A DNA stretch of 64,000 nt from positions 373,001 to 437,000 of the forward strand of contig NC_007512.1 in assembly GCF_000012485.1 (NCBI RefSeq), read 5' to 3'. A program made the position numbers and the translations under genes. Below, piece by piece: positions 38,933 to 47,465 of the stretch. Numbering within the stretch: position 1 is the stretch's first letter; each line of letters opens with the position of its first letter. The notes under the pieces are model-generated. The model had not been told where the DNA came from. It did no database searches and saw only the letters and a list, made by a program, of their open reading frames with translations. The stretch is from Pelodictyon luteolum DSM 273. GTDB lineage: Bacteria; Bacteroidota; Chlorobiia; Chlorobiales; Chlorobiaceae.

Positions 38933-39634
38933 GTAGAGAAGGGCGAGCAGCTCTTCATCCTTGATTCCCCGCAGCTGGATTTCAGGCTGGGGCAGGCCGA
39001 GCGGCAGGTTGACGTGATGCGATGGGCGCTCATGGCTTCGGCGGCAGATGAGCGCCAGTACTCCCGGCGGCTCGTCACCCTGCGTGAACTCGAGGCTGCG
39101 GCGAAGGAACTTGAGGGTTACCGCCGGCAGGCGCTTCGGCTGAGGGCGATTGCACCATTTTCAGGGCGGATAGACCGGGTGATGAAAGAGCTGCGTCCCG
39201 GCCAGTGGGTCGGTGGCGGCAGCCCGCTCGTAAGCGTTGTCGGCACGGCAGGCTCATCCGGCGAAGGATACGTCTTCGAATCCGATGTCGAGCGGGTTAG
39301 GCCCGGTGCACGCTGCACCTTTTATCCCGACAACTGCGAAATGCCGGTGGTGCGTGGCAGGGTCAGGCAGGTCGAGCGCGCCGGTTCCCCGGTACTGCAG
39401 CATCCCGAACTCGCTTCCATTTACCGGGGGAGCATTCCCTCAAGAATCTCGCGCAGCGGGGAGGTTATTCCTGAAAAGGCAGTGTACCGGTTCTTCTGGA
39501 CGCCCGACATGAAGGGCGGGGAAGAGCCTCGCCATATCCGCGGCACGCTCGTCATCCGGAGCAGTCCCGAAAGCATGTTCTGGCGGCTCTGGCGGACGGT
39601 GGCTGGGGTCCTCATCCGCGAGACGGGGTTCTAA
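38933..39634 (+). pseudogene. HlyD-domain 3' part of the PqqD-M50-HlyD gene, beyond the amber codon
   Basis: Directly after the TAG the same frame reads VEKGEQLFILDSPQLDFRLG, then a helical hairpin, the second lipoyl half (RLRAIAPFSGRIDRVMKEL) and the beta-barrel region, ending at TAA 39634. This is the natural C-terminal half of the adaptor domain. If translated separately it could restart at the GTG at 39014 (about 206 aa), which would lack half of the lipoyl hairpin and any membrane anchor or signal peptide. It is therefore best viewed as one gene with the preceding entry. No other damage is visible, so the interruption is recent or tolerated. Confidence 0.8.
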
Positions 39635-39688
39635 ATCCCTGACATGGGCGCCGCATCGCGTTACGGTTCTATGAAATCGGGGCAGGAA

Positions 39689-39718
39689 TTCACAATTGGA
39701 AATGAAATAGCGTATATT
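39689..39718 (+). promoter_or_regulatory. Sigma-70-like promoter upstream of second TPR gene
   Basis: TTCACA (39689-39694) and TATATT (39713-39718) are separated by 18 bases; each matches the consensus at 5 of 6 positions. The surroundings are AT-rich. The predicted transcript would have an untranslated leader of about 220 bases before the ATG at 39945. Confidence 0.5.
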
Positions 39719-39845
39719 ATTAAACTATAAGTATGTCATGGCGTAGCTTGTGTGTTGCAGTGCAATGCCATATTTTCTTTTTTTATGCGGTGTCCCCGTG
39801 TCCCCTAGCACCCCCGCATTCAATTTCTTCCGGTGCTTTGATGCA

Positions 39846-39864
39846 GTTGCCCCTTTCGGGCAAC
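39846..39864 (+). other. Leader hairpin upstream of second TPR gene
   Basis: A perfect 7-bp stem (GTTGCCC/GGGCAAC) with a 5-base loop. No T run follows, so it is not an intrinsic terminator. It could be a leader structure, or chance. Confidence 0.3.
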
Positions 39865-39944
39865 ATTGAATGGGATCCGAAGGATTGCCATAATGAACGG
39901 ATGTCGAACGCATGTATCATGGAACCAAAGCTGGAGCTGCAGAA

Positions 39945-41483
39945 ATGAAATCGATCATCGCCAGGGCCTTCTTGGGCGCCTGCATCCTTACCCTTCCTGC
40001 ATCCCTGCAAGCCCGGGCTGAAGAGTCCGTCAATACCGGAGGGGCGCCTGCCGTGTCACTGACTGATCTCGGCAGGATGGCCGAGGAGAACATCAGGAAG
40101 GTCGAGTCGCTTATTGAGGAGCGCAGGAAGGCCGAGCGCAAGGCTGCCCTTGACGCCGAGGCCCGCAGGGCGTTCGGCCGCGGTGTCCGGCTTGCCGAGT
40201 CCGGAGACCTGGATGGGTCGAAAAAAGCACTGAAAGAGGCGCTGGAAATAACCCAGAGCCCCGAGATGCGCTCATACCTCGAAGAGCAGAGCCGGCGCAG
40301 GCAGGAGTATAGCACCGCAGAGGGTGAGGCGCTCGACAAAGAGCGGAGGGAACTGGCCGCACTGCAGAAAGAGCGCGCTGCGGTGGTGCCGGCAGAGGGA
40401 GCTAAAGCCGAGTGGCTCACAGACCTGTCGCTCTCGGCGGCAACGGAGCTGAAGGCGGCCGTCCAGTCGCGCATCAACCTGCTTAACGGCGAGGGTGAGA
40501 CGCTTTTCAAGGCCGACCGGCTCGACGAGTCGGAAGCGAGGTTCCGCGAGGTGCTCAAGCTTGACCCCTCGAACCTCAAGGCAAGAGAGTATCTGGGATC
40601 CCTCGTTCCCGTTCGCAGGGCGGGGCTGCAGCGCATAGCCCTGGCTGAAGAGAAGGCCGGTGAGGCGTTCGAGCGTGGCAATAAACTCTACCGCTCCGGC
40701 GACCTGCTTGGCACGAGGGCTGCCTGGGTGGAGGCGATCAACACCACCGAGATCCCTGCGACCAAAATGGGCATGGCTGCCCGCATCAGCAGGCTCGATA
40801 CTGAAATCGCCGTGCTGTACTCGAAAGTGGACGGGCTCAACAGTGAGGGTTCTGCCCTGTTTGATGACAACCGGCTCGAGGATGCCGAGGCCAAGTTCCG
40901 CGAAGTGCTCACCCTCGACCCTACGAACGCCAAGGCTATGGAGTACATGGATGTCATGATTCCCCGCCGCAGGGATCTGGTCGCAGCCCGGGACGCCGTG
41001 GAAAAGAAAGCCGAGGCCGTGTATCTGGAGGCCAACAGGCTCTATGCCGCCGGTGACGCGGCAGGTGCCGGAGCGGCATGGCAGAATGCGATGGCGCTCA
41101 CCCAGGATGTCGCCCTGAAGGCGAAGATCACCGCCAAGGTCCGCATTGCCGAAGAGCGCAAACGCCAGGATGCCGAGGCCTTCCAGGCAAGGATTGCCGG
41201 GCTGTATGCTGACGGTGTCGCCCTCTACGACGTCGGTCGTCTGGAGGATGCCGGCGGCAAGTTCAGGGAGGTCATCGCGCTTGACGCGACTCACTGGGGT
41301 GCCCGCCAGTACCTTGATCACAAGATCCCCGGCCGGAAGGTTGAAGAAGTCCGTAAGTCACAGGTCGAGCAGGCTGCAAAAGCGGCGATGGAGCAGGGCA
41401 ACAAACTCTACGCCGCCGGCGACTTCGAGGGCGCCCAGGCAGCCTGGAACAAGGCGCTGGAAATCACCCGGCAGCAGCGTTGA
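39945..41483 (+). CDS. Periplasmic TPR-like repeat protein, short paralog
   Basis: I chose ATG 39945 (GGAG upstream) because it gives a signal peptide nearly identical to that of the 1,901-residue protein (MKSIIARAFLGACILTLPAS); an earlier ATG at 39912 would add 11 residues. The 512-residue product has the same alternating architecture, with about three A units (EGETLFKADRLDESEARFRE) and four B units (EQGNKLYAAGDFEGAQAAWN), and the same C-terminal ending (ALEITRQQR versus ALNITATQR). It is clearly a paralog made from the same building blocks. It precedes the second TolC gene by about 90 bases. By analogy with the first TolC/TPR pair it probably partners that channel. Confidence 0.87.
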   Translation: MKSIIARAFLGACILTLPASLQARAEESVNTGGAPAVSLTDLGRMAEENIRKVESLIEERRKAERKAALDAEARRAFGRGVRLAESGDLDGSKKALKEALEITQSPEMRSYLEEQSRRRQEYSTAEGEALDKERRELAALQKERAAVVPAEGAKAEWLTDLSLSAATELKAAVQSRINLLNGEGETLFKADRLDESEARFREVLKLDPSNLKAREYLGSLVPVRRAGLQRIALAEEKAGEAFERGNKLYRSGDLLGTRAAWVEAINTTEIPATKMGMAARISRLDTEIAVLYSKVDGLNSEGSALFDDNRLEDAEAKFREVLTLDPTNAKAMEYMDVMIPRRRDLVAARDAVEKKAEAVYLEANRLYAAGDAAGAGAAWQNAMALTQDVALKAKITAKVRIAEERKRQDAEAFQARIAGLYADGVALYDVGRLEDAGGKFREVIALDATHWGARQYLDHKIPGRKVEEVRKSQVEQAAKAAMEQGNKLYAAGDFEGAQAAWNKALEITRQQR

Positions 41484-41572
41484 ACAGGTGAACCCGACAT
41501 CAGGGCTGCAGCTGCGGCCCTGCCGCATCATATCGACACGACTGAACGCTGCAAGACACCGATCTCCCCCTA

Positions 41573-44500
41573 GTGAAGAGAGTCCTCAGAAAATCCGGCA
41601 CAAGCCTCCTTCTCTTTTTCGCCATCTTCAAGGGCGTTCCGGGTACCGTGTCCGCGGAAGAGCCCTTGCGGCCATCTCCTTTTCCTCACTCTTCGTCCCT
41701 GTTCTTAGCCCCTTCATTCCTGACGAAGCTCGGTGGACCTGAAAAGCCCTCCCGAGAACCTTTGCAGCCACAGCCCTTACCTTCAGCATCGAATCCTGAT
41801 GGCCGGGGATCGGGGTTTCTCAATGCTTCCGTACAGTCCGGCCCGCCGCCCGGCTCAAGTTCCGCCATGAGTGAACCCCACCGGGGGAGTTTCCTGCTCG
41901 GCTCCGGTCCGGCTGCACCCTCTCCGGTGCCTGCCGGCTTGAGGGTAAAATCGAGGCCGATACCGGGACCGACACAGAGCCCGTCACTGCAGCCGGTTGC
42001 CATCAGGCCGGTCACGGCCACAACCCTTTTTCCCGCTCCTCCCCGGAAGCCTGTTGAAGAGGCTGTACCGGTACTGCAACCCGGCACTCGTACTGAGAAG
42101 GGCAGCGGAAGTTTTCTTCTTGGGTCTCCTTCTCCATCGCAAGCGGCGGAGGCCCCACGCCTTGACCCCCGATTTGAGTCGGCACCCGTCACCGCTCCCC
42201 CGAAGCTGGCGGACATCGCAGCATCGCCCGTATCGGGCACCACCGCTGCTGCCGTCTCCACGCCTTCAGAACAGCCCATCGTGAGCTCTGGAAGAACCGC
42301 GCGGGGGAGTTTCCTTATTGAGCCCGTGCCCCGGGACCCCGTCCCTGCTTTCCCGCCTGCCATGATCCCTTCCGCTGCGCCCCCTGTTCCTGCTCCCGCA
42401 GAGAGTGTCGTCGAGGTGCCCGGCAGTGTACTTCCTGACGCTAAGCCCTTGAAGCCGGTTGTCGTGAATCAGCCGACGAAAGAACCTGTCGTACAGGCAC
42501 TTCCCAAGTCCGATGTGGCAGTCAGGAAAGAGTCTCTGCACAGGAGCTTCCTGCTCGATTCGCCTCCTTCGACACCTGCAGTCGTTGAGGCTGAGCCGTT
42601 GCCCCCTGTTGCGAAGAGGGTTGCTGCAATGCAGCCTTCTCTGCCGGCTCCGCCCCCGATCGTGCCCGCTCCCGCGGCTCCTGCAGCGCTGGAACCAGCT
42701 GTGGTTGAGTCTCTGCCTGCCGCCGTTCTGGCGGTCCCGTTGCCTTCGGCTGATGCGCCCTCCGTGGACGGAGGCGCAAAGAAAACTGTTCCTGCTGCTG
42801 TCGCCACAGCGACAGCGCCCGCTCTGGCAGCGGCTCCTCTGCCGGATGAGCCGGTCCCGGCAGACCCTGGACCCTCAGCTGCTTCTGCTGCTTCCCCAGA
42901 GCGTGCCCCGGCGGCTGCTTCTCTCCCTGCCCCTCTTCTTCCGGAGCCTGTCGCAGCTGAACCGGAGGCTGTCGTTCTGGAAGAGGGCGAGCCACTCCCT
43001 GAAGCGATGCCCGGGCCTGTTGGCGCGCCTCTCCCCGAACCGGTCGCCGGGGTTGCGATTCCTGATGCCGAAAGTGAAACGAGGGTGGACGGTGAACCCC
43101 CGAAACCCCAGCCGTCGGTAGAATCGGTGGCGCTGCCGGAGGAACTCCGGATCGGCGTGGTGCAGGAGCCTCCGTCTGCATTGCAGGAAGCGCCTTCCCG
43201 GGAGATCCTCGTCAAGGACGAATCACTTGCGGAGGAGCCCGGCCCCGAAGCTCCGTCTCCCGAGCCGGCTCCCGCGAGGCCCGGGATGCCCCCGCCGCAT
43301 GACCTTGCCCCCTGGGCCCTTGTCGAGTCAGAGGACGGCGACCTTCCGGTGTTCGATTCAAGCATGCCCGTCATCCGCAACGAGGTGGCGCGCCTGCAGC
43401 TTGAAGAGTGGTCCCGGCATGTGGGTGAGGCTGTCGCCAGGCACCCTTCGGTGCGTGCTGCGGAGTATGCCGAGCAGGAGAGCATCTCTTCAATCGGGGA
43501 AGCAAAGGCTCAGCTCTATCCCCAGGTGTCGCTCGGTCTGAACACCGACCTGCGCCGATCGATCCGTGACGGCAAACCCTATGCGACGGTCTCAGATCTT
43601 CCGATTGACGACGAGGTGCGCCTGAACCCGAACCTGACAGTGCGTCAGCTGGTTTTCGACGGGGGTGCGACCTCGTCGCGGGGAAAAGCCGCTATGGCCC
43701 GCTCTCTGGCGGCACGTGAGCGGCGGGTGTCGACCGAGGAGGGGGTTGCGCTGCGCGCGGTGGCTACGATGATCGAGCTTGCAAAGCTCCAGGAACAGCT
43801 TGAGTTCGCCAGAGAGAACCTGTCCGAGGTGCGCCGGCTGCGCGACATGATCCGCGCGAGAGTTGATGCAGGGCGGGACGCGCCGAGCGAAATGCTTCAG
43901 ATGAACAGCCGGGTCTTCGAGGCTCGCAACGAGGTGGTCCTGCTTGAAGGACGGCGGGCAGATGCTGGTGCCCGCTATGAGGAGGTGTTCGGTGGCACGC
44001 CGGTCGTCCTCGCGTTTCCTGACGTCTTCGCTCCCATCCCGATGAGCATGTCGGGCGGGATGGATGCGGCCCTGCGAAAGAACCCCGACCTTTTGAGCTC
44101 GAAGGCTCTGGTCGATGCGGCTGCCGCGGACTACAAGGCGGCCTGGGGCGCGCTCTACCCCCGCCTTGAGGTGGAGGCCAACCTCACAGTCTACGACGTC
44201 ACGCGCAATGAGAGTGATTATTACGATTCGTTCGTGGGGCTGAAGCTGAGCCACAATATTCTCGACGGCGGTCTGAAAAGCTCAACCAAGGCCCGCACCC
44301 GCAGCCAGATGGAGCGGGCCCGTTCCGAGTACGACAACACCCAGCGTGCAGTCGAACTTGCCCTGAGGCGTGCGTATGCCAACCGTGAGGCGCTGATCCC
44401 GCAGTACAAGGCGCTGCAGGCGCAGCTTGACCACAAGCGGGAAACACAACGTGCCTATGAGGAGCAGTTCCTCGCAGGCCGCAGGCCCCTCAATGACCTG

Positions 44501-44632
44501 GTTGCGGCCCAGCAGCAGGTGATCGATACCGCCATCAGGACCCTCGACTACAAGGCGGAGCTCCACCGCCAGCATTTCGTGATTCTTTCCCTTATCGGTG
44601 AATTGGCGAAGGGAGAGGGGAAGAAGATGTGA
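41573..44632 (+). CDS. TolC-type outer-membrane protein with long proline-rich spacer
   Basis: The 1,019-residue protein starts at a GTG (no ribosome site seen; the start is the least certain part) with a signal peptide (SGTSLLLFFAIFKGVPGTVSA). Residues about 45-600 are a Pro/Ala/Glu-rich, low-complexity spacer. It carries the motif GSFLL or a variant four times (Ser106, Ser180, Ser246, Ser325) and one weaker copy (RGSGFL near 80). Residues about 605-1015 are a full OEP/TolC domain of the type I secretion kind (WSRHVGEAVARHPSVRAAEY, LTVRQLVFDGG, LKLSHNILDGG, GRRPLNDLVAAQQQVID). The spacer is far longer than in ordinary TolC proteins and would sit in the periplasm, where the repeated motif could bind a partner. 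It ends 30 bases from the convergent response-regulator gene. Confidence 0.85.
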   Translation: MKRVLRKSGTSLLLFFAIFKGVPGTVSAEEPLRPSPFPHSSSLFLAPSFLTKLGGPEKPSREPLQPQPLPSASNPDGRGSGFLNASVQSGPPPGSSSAMSEPHRGSFLLGSGPAAPSPVPAGLRVKSRPIPGPTQSPSLQPVAIRPVTATTLFPAPPRKPVEEAVPVLQPGTRTEKGSGSFLLGSPSPSQAAEAPRLDPRFESAPVTAPPKLADIAASPVSGTTAAAVSTPSEQPIVSSGRTARGSFLIEPVPRDPVPAFPPAMIPSAAPPVPAPAESVVEVPGSVLPDAKPLKPVVVNQPTKEPVVQALPKSDVAVRKESLHRSFLLDSPPSTPAVVEAEPLPPVAKRVAAMQPSLPAPPPIVPAPAAPAALEPAVVESLPAAVLAVPLPSADAPSVDGGAKKTVPAAVATATAPALAAAPLPDEPVPADPGPSAASAASPERAPAAASLPAPLLPEPVAAEPEAVVLEEGEPLPEAMPGPVGAPLPEPVAGVAIPDAESETRVDGEPPKPQPSVESVALPEELRIGVVQEPPSALQEAPSREILVKDESLAEEPGPEAPSPEPAPARPGMPPPHDLAPWALVESEDGDLPVFDSSMPVIRNEVARLQLEEWSRHVGEAVARHPSVRAAEYAEQESISSIGEAKAQLYPQVSLGLNTDLRRSIRDGKPYATVSDLPIDDEVRLNPNLTVRQLVFDGGATSSRGKAAMARSLAARERRVSTEEGVALRAVATMIELAKLQEQLEFARENLSEVRRLRDMIRARVDAGRDAPSEMLQMNSRVFEARNEVVLLEGRRADAGARYEEVFGGTPVVLAFPDVFAPIPMSMSGGMDAALRKNPDLLSSKALVDAAAADYKAAWGALYPRLEVEANLTVYDVTRNESDYYDSFVGLKLSHNILDGGLKSSTKARTRSQMERARSEYDNTQRAVELALRRAYANREALIPQYKALQAQLDHKRETQRAYEEQFLAGRRPLNDLVAAQQQVIDTAIRTLDYKAELHRQHFVILSLIGELAKGEGKKM

Positions 44633-44662
44633 GGCTTGCCGGTCCCCTCCATTGCCGATTGC

Positions 44663-45385
44663 TCAAATAACCACCAGCGGTGCCATGAACCCGTACCCGT
44701 TGCCGTGAAAGGTTTTGACCGGGTTGGCGCCCATATCCGAGGTTTTTTTGCGCAGGCGGTACAGTATGGACTCCAGCGAACGGTGACCGTATTCGTTGTT
44801 CGTGTAGCCCAGCGTTTTCAGGATGCTTTCCCTTGATACCATTTTGTTGCAGCGCGCTGAGAGCGCAACAAGCAGGTCCCACTCTTTTGCAGTGAGCCGG
44901 GCATGAGCCCCTGAGGGTGAGACCAGATCCCAGTCACTGCGAAGCATCAGCCACCGCTCTTCCTGAGGCTTCGTGTCTGCGGTCTGTTGCGTCTGGCTGT
45001 CTTTGCCCATGGAATCAAGAAGAGCGGCTATCGACCCGGAGAGCTCCCCGAAATCAACCGGTTTGGCAATGAATACATGGGCTCCTGCATCGTAGCCCAT
45101 ACGCCGGTCTTCAATGGTGGAACGGGCTGAGAGCACCATGATGGCAGTCTGGGTGTTGTTGCGGAGGTAGCGGGCGAGTATGAGCCCGTCCTGATCAGGA
45201 AGGGAAAGATCAAGCAGCGCAAGATCAAATGTGGAATTGTAAAGCTCCACATAGCAGCTGATTGCGTTGGTGGCGGTGGTGACCTGGTATCCCTCAAGTT
45301 CCAGGTACATGCCTATGCTTTCTGCCAGATCCCTGTCATCCTCCACAATGAGGATGCTTTTCCCGTTTTTTTCAGTCTGTGTCAT
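44663..45385 (-). CDS. OmpR-family response regulator
   Basis: The 240-residue protein has an N-terminal receiver domain (acidic pocket E15, D16, D17; phospho-acceptor Asp59 in LLDLSLPD; Ser86; Lys108). A C-terminal winged-helix DNA-binding domain follows (about 145-235; LTAKEWDLLVALSARCNKMVS, LESILYRLRKK, ..VKTFHGNGYGF). It lies 58 bases after the second histidine kinase gene on the same strand, so one of the two kinases is its likely partner. Candidate targets are the giant proteins and export genes flanking it on both sides; this is inference from position. Confidence 0.94.
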   Translation of the reverse strand: MTQTEKNGKSILIVEDDRDLAESIGMYLELEGYQVTTATNAISCYVELYNSTFDLALLDLSLPDQDGLILARYLRNNTQTAIMVLSARSTIEDRRMGYDAGAHVFIAKPVDFGELSGSIAALLDSMGKDSQTQQTADTKPQEERWLMLRSDWDLVSPSGAHARLTAKEWDLLVALSARCNKMVSRESILKTLGYTNNEYGHRSLESILYRLRKKTSDMGANPVKTFHGNGYGFMAPLVVI

Positions 45386-45443
45386 CCTTATGCCGCATGA
45401 TTGTTAAGGTCTGTATGCTGTGTCTTGATTGTTTTCCCTTGAC

Positions 45444-47465
45444 TTATTCGGAGCTGGTCAGGGTATGCCTGGTGACAGGGGCGGTGATTGTAACCGTGAT
45501 GGAGTTTTTCCCGGTCTTCTGTATGGTGACTTCTCCGCCGAACTGCTCAATGATGCTTCGGGCTGCAGGCAGCCCTACCCCTGCACCGGCAGTCCCTGCC
45601 GCATTGGTTCCCCTGTAATACTTTTTGAACAACTCCTCCATATCAGTTCCGGGCAGGAGTTCGACAGCATTGCTAACGTTTATCTCTACGAGTCCGTTCG
45701 AAACCGTGCTGGTGATGGTGACAGGGCTTCCCGGAGGGGAGTAGCTGTGTGCATTGTCGAATATGCTGAAGATGGCGGCATCAAAGTGCGAGGGTTCTCC
45801 GAAGAGAAATGCATCGTCTGAGGATGCACTAAGGAAGAACCCTCTCTCGGGCCAGCGGGATTGTGCCACGGAGATTGCCCTCTTGAGGGCTTCATGAACG
45901 CATATATACTCTTCTCTGCCGGGCTCTGAGGGCTGCTGAAGCCGTTCATGAACCAGTGATATCTCCATCAGTTTCTCCAGTCGTTTGGCGGCGTGCCTTA
46001 TTTTGCCGATTTCAGTGCCAGCTTCACTGTTTCCTTCAGGCGCCAATCTGTTGAGAATATCAAGATTTCCGGAGATCACGGAAAGCGGCGAGCGGTAATC
46101 ATGTGCCAGCATTGTCAGGAAGGTCTCCATGCGCTCTGATGCTGACTGTTCCGCCTGAATCGATACCTCCAGGCGTTCGGTGTGTTCACGAAGTTCCCTG
46201 CTGATTCGTTCCGAGAGCGCCTCGGCAGTTCTGGTGACCAGTATGGACTGCTCGATAGCCTGCTGGCGGGAACTCTGGACCCGGATGGCAAACACCGGCA
46301 GGAGCAGCAGTGCATAGATGAGAGACGAGGCCTGCAGGGCATTGAAGGCGAACACGCTATCAGGGAAGAATCCCATAAGATGCAGGAAATATACGGTAAA
46401 GCCCGAAAATATGGTGACGGTTGCAGAGACAAACAACACCCGGGAAGATCTTGTAGGGAGGACAATTCTTGAACTGAACCATACGACGAGAGGCACTATT
46501 GAAAAATAACAGGTCATCACAATGCTTGCCACAACCCCGAATGCCGGCGTCGGGCTGCTGAAGAGCAAAAGAACCGCGAGCACTATCAATACGGTAAAGT
46601 AGGTGCGGAATCTCCCGGGATAGTCGTCGTTCATGAGTTCAATGACAAAGAGCATGAAGATGAGCATTGACGAGCCCAACTGGGCTTTCAACAGCACTGC
46701 GGTGAACGTCCGCAGCCAGTCGGGCAGCAGATAGAAGTGCATCCCTCTTGAGAGATACAATGACAGGAACAGAATGAAAATGTATATGCTGAAATACAGC
46801 ATATGCCGCCAGCCCGTATTGCGGTAGACAACGAGCGCTATGAGGATGATCATCAGCGATATCGCCCCGAAAGCCGACTCCTGGGCGATGGTACGGTCGG
46901 TGCATGAGAGCAGGTGTGCTTCTGTGCAGATTCCACCATGCAGGGTGATCGTGTTCTGGCTCCATATCCGCAGATAGACGACGACCGGACCGTCCCCGGA
47001 CAGGTCCACCGGGGTGAGGAAATCAGCGTTGCGTAAGATGCCGCCGGGGTGGAGCTCGGTGCTGCCCATCCGAATCGGCCTGCCGTGGTTTTCTGGAAGG
47101 TAGATCTCCATATGTTCGAGTACCGCTGGTGCCAGGCGCAGCCAGCCCTCTGCAGGAAACCCCCCGCTCGGGAGGATCTCAAGCCGGACCCAGTACGCGG
47201 AATGTGAATACCCCGCGGCAAACTTGCCCTCAATCTCCTGAAACTTTCCCTGGCGGTATGCGCTTTTCGCCTCTGCAAGCCCGACTGTTCCCGCCGGGTC
47301 TTCAAGAACCGCAAGATGGCCTTCCAGGGAGTAGTGCTCTTTTTTGCCGAGCTCCAGAGGGGAGGCCCATGCATGTGCTCCGCATCCGGCAGCCAGGCAG
47401 AGCACCGCGAGCATGAGCAACGCCCGATGGCGCATTCCTTTCCTTTTCAGTGGATTCAGGCTCAT
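45444..47465 (-). CDS. 7TMR-DISM sensor histidine kinase (second of pair)
   Basis: The 673 residues comprise an N-terminal signal with a possible lipobox (LAAGC), an extracytoplasmic 7TMR-DISMED2-type beta domain (about 40-190, sugar-binding-like fold), seven transmembrane helices (about 195-400), a short coiled coil, a HisKA domain with phospho-acceptor His455 (MLAHDYRSPLSVI) and an HATPase_c domain (N box FSIFDNAHSYSPPGSPV, G box GAGVGLPAARSI). DISM kinases are thought to sense extracellular carbohydrates or related ligands. The start overlaps the stop of the upstream kinase by 4 bases (ATGA). The N box has Phe-Asp-Asn-Ala, so the key Asn is present. It is followed by the response regulator gene. 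Confidence 0.93.
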   Translation of the reverse strand: MSLNPLKRKGMRHRALLMLAVLCLAAGCGAHAWASPLELGKKEHYSLEGHLAVLEDPAGTVGLAEAKSAYRQGKFQEIEGKFAAGYSHSAYWVRLEILPSGGFPAEGWLRLAPAVLEHMEIYLPENHGRPIRMGSTELHPGGILRNADFLTPVDLSGDGPVVVYLRIWSQNTITLHGGICTEAHLLSCTDRTIAQESAFGAISLMIILIALVVYRNTGWRHMLYFSIYIFILFLSLYLSRGMHFYLLPDWLRTFTAVLLKAQLGSSMLIFMLFVIELMNDDYPGRFRTYFTVLIVLAVLLLFSSPTPAFGVVASIVMTCYFSIVPLVVWFSSRIVLPTRSSRVLFVSATVTIFSGFTVYFLHLMGFFPDSVFAFNALQASSLIYALLLLPVFAIRVQSSRQQAIEQSILVTRTAEALSERISRELREHTERLEVSIQAEQSASERMETFLTMLAHDYRSPLSVISGNLDILNRLAPEGNSEAGTEIGKIRHAAKRLEKLMEISLVHERLQQPSEPGREEYICVHEALKRAISVAQSRWPERGFFLSASSDDAFLFGEPSHFDAAIFSIFDNAHSYSPPGSPVTITSTVSNGLVEINVSNAVELLPGTDMEELFKKYYRGTNAAGTAGAGVGLPAARSIIEQFGGEVTIQKTGKNSITVTITAPVTRHTLTSSE

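Larger units (their letters stand above)
39635..39944. other. 310-base intergenic region upstream of the second TPR gene
   Basis: This is the only sizeable gap in the plus-strand cluster. It holds a sigma-70-like promoter (separate entry), a short hairpin, a pyrimidine-rich stretch (TTTTCTTTTTTT near 39772-39784) and no convincing gene. A 71-codon frame at 39733-39948 has no ribosome site and overlaps the real start, so I do not accept it. The region suggests that the second TPR and TolC genes form a separate transcription unit. Confidence 0.5.

Noticed and set aside
39733-39948. 71-codon plus-strand frame before the second TPR gene
   Set aside because: It has no ribosome site, overlaps the TPR start and resembles nothing; the region looks like a promoter and leader.
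42469-43485. Long minus-strand frames opposite the proline-rich TolC spacer
   Set aside because: Pro/Ala-rich coding DNA creates long open Gly/Ser/Arg-rich antisense frames; there are no domains or ribosome sites.
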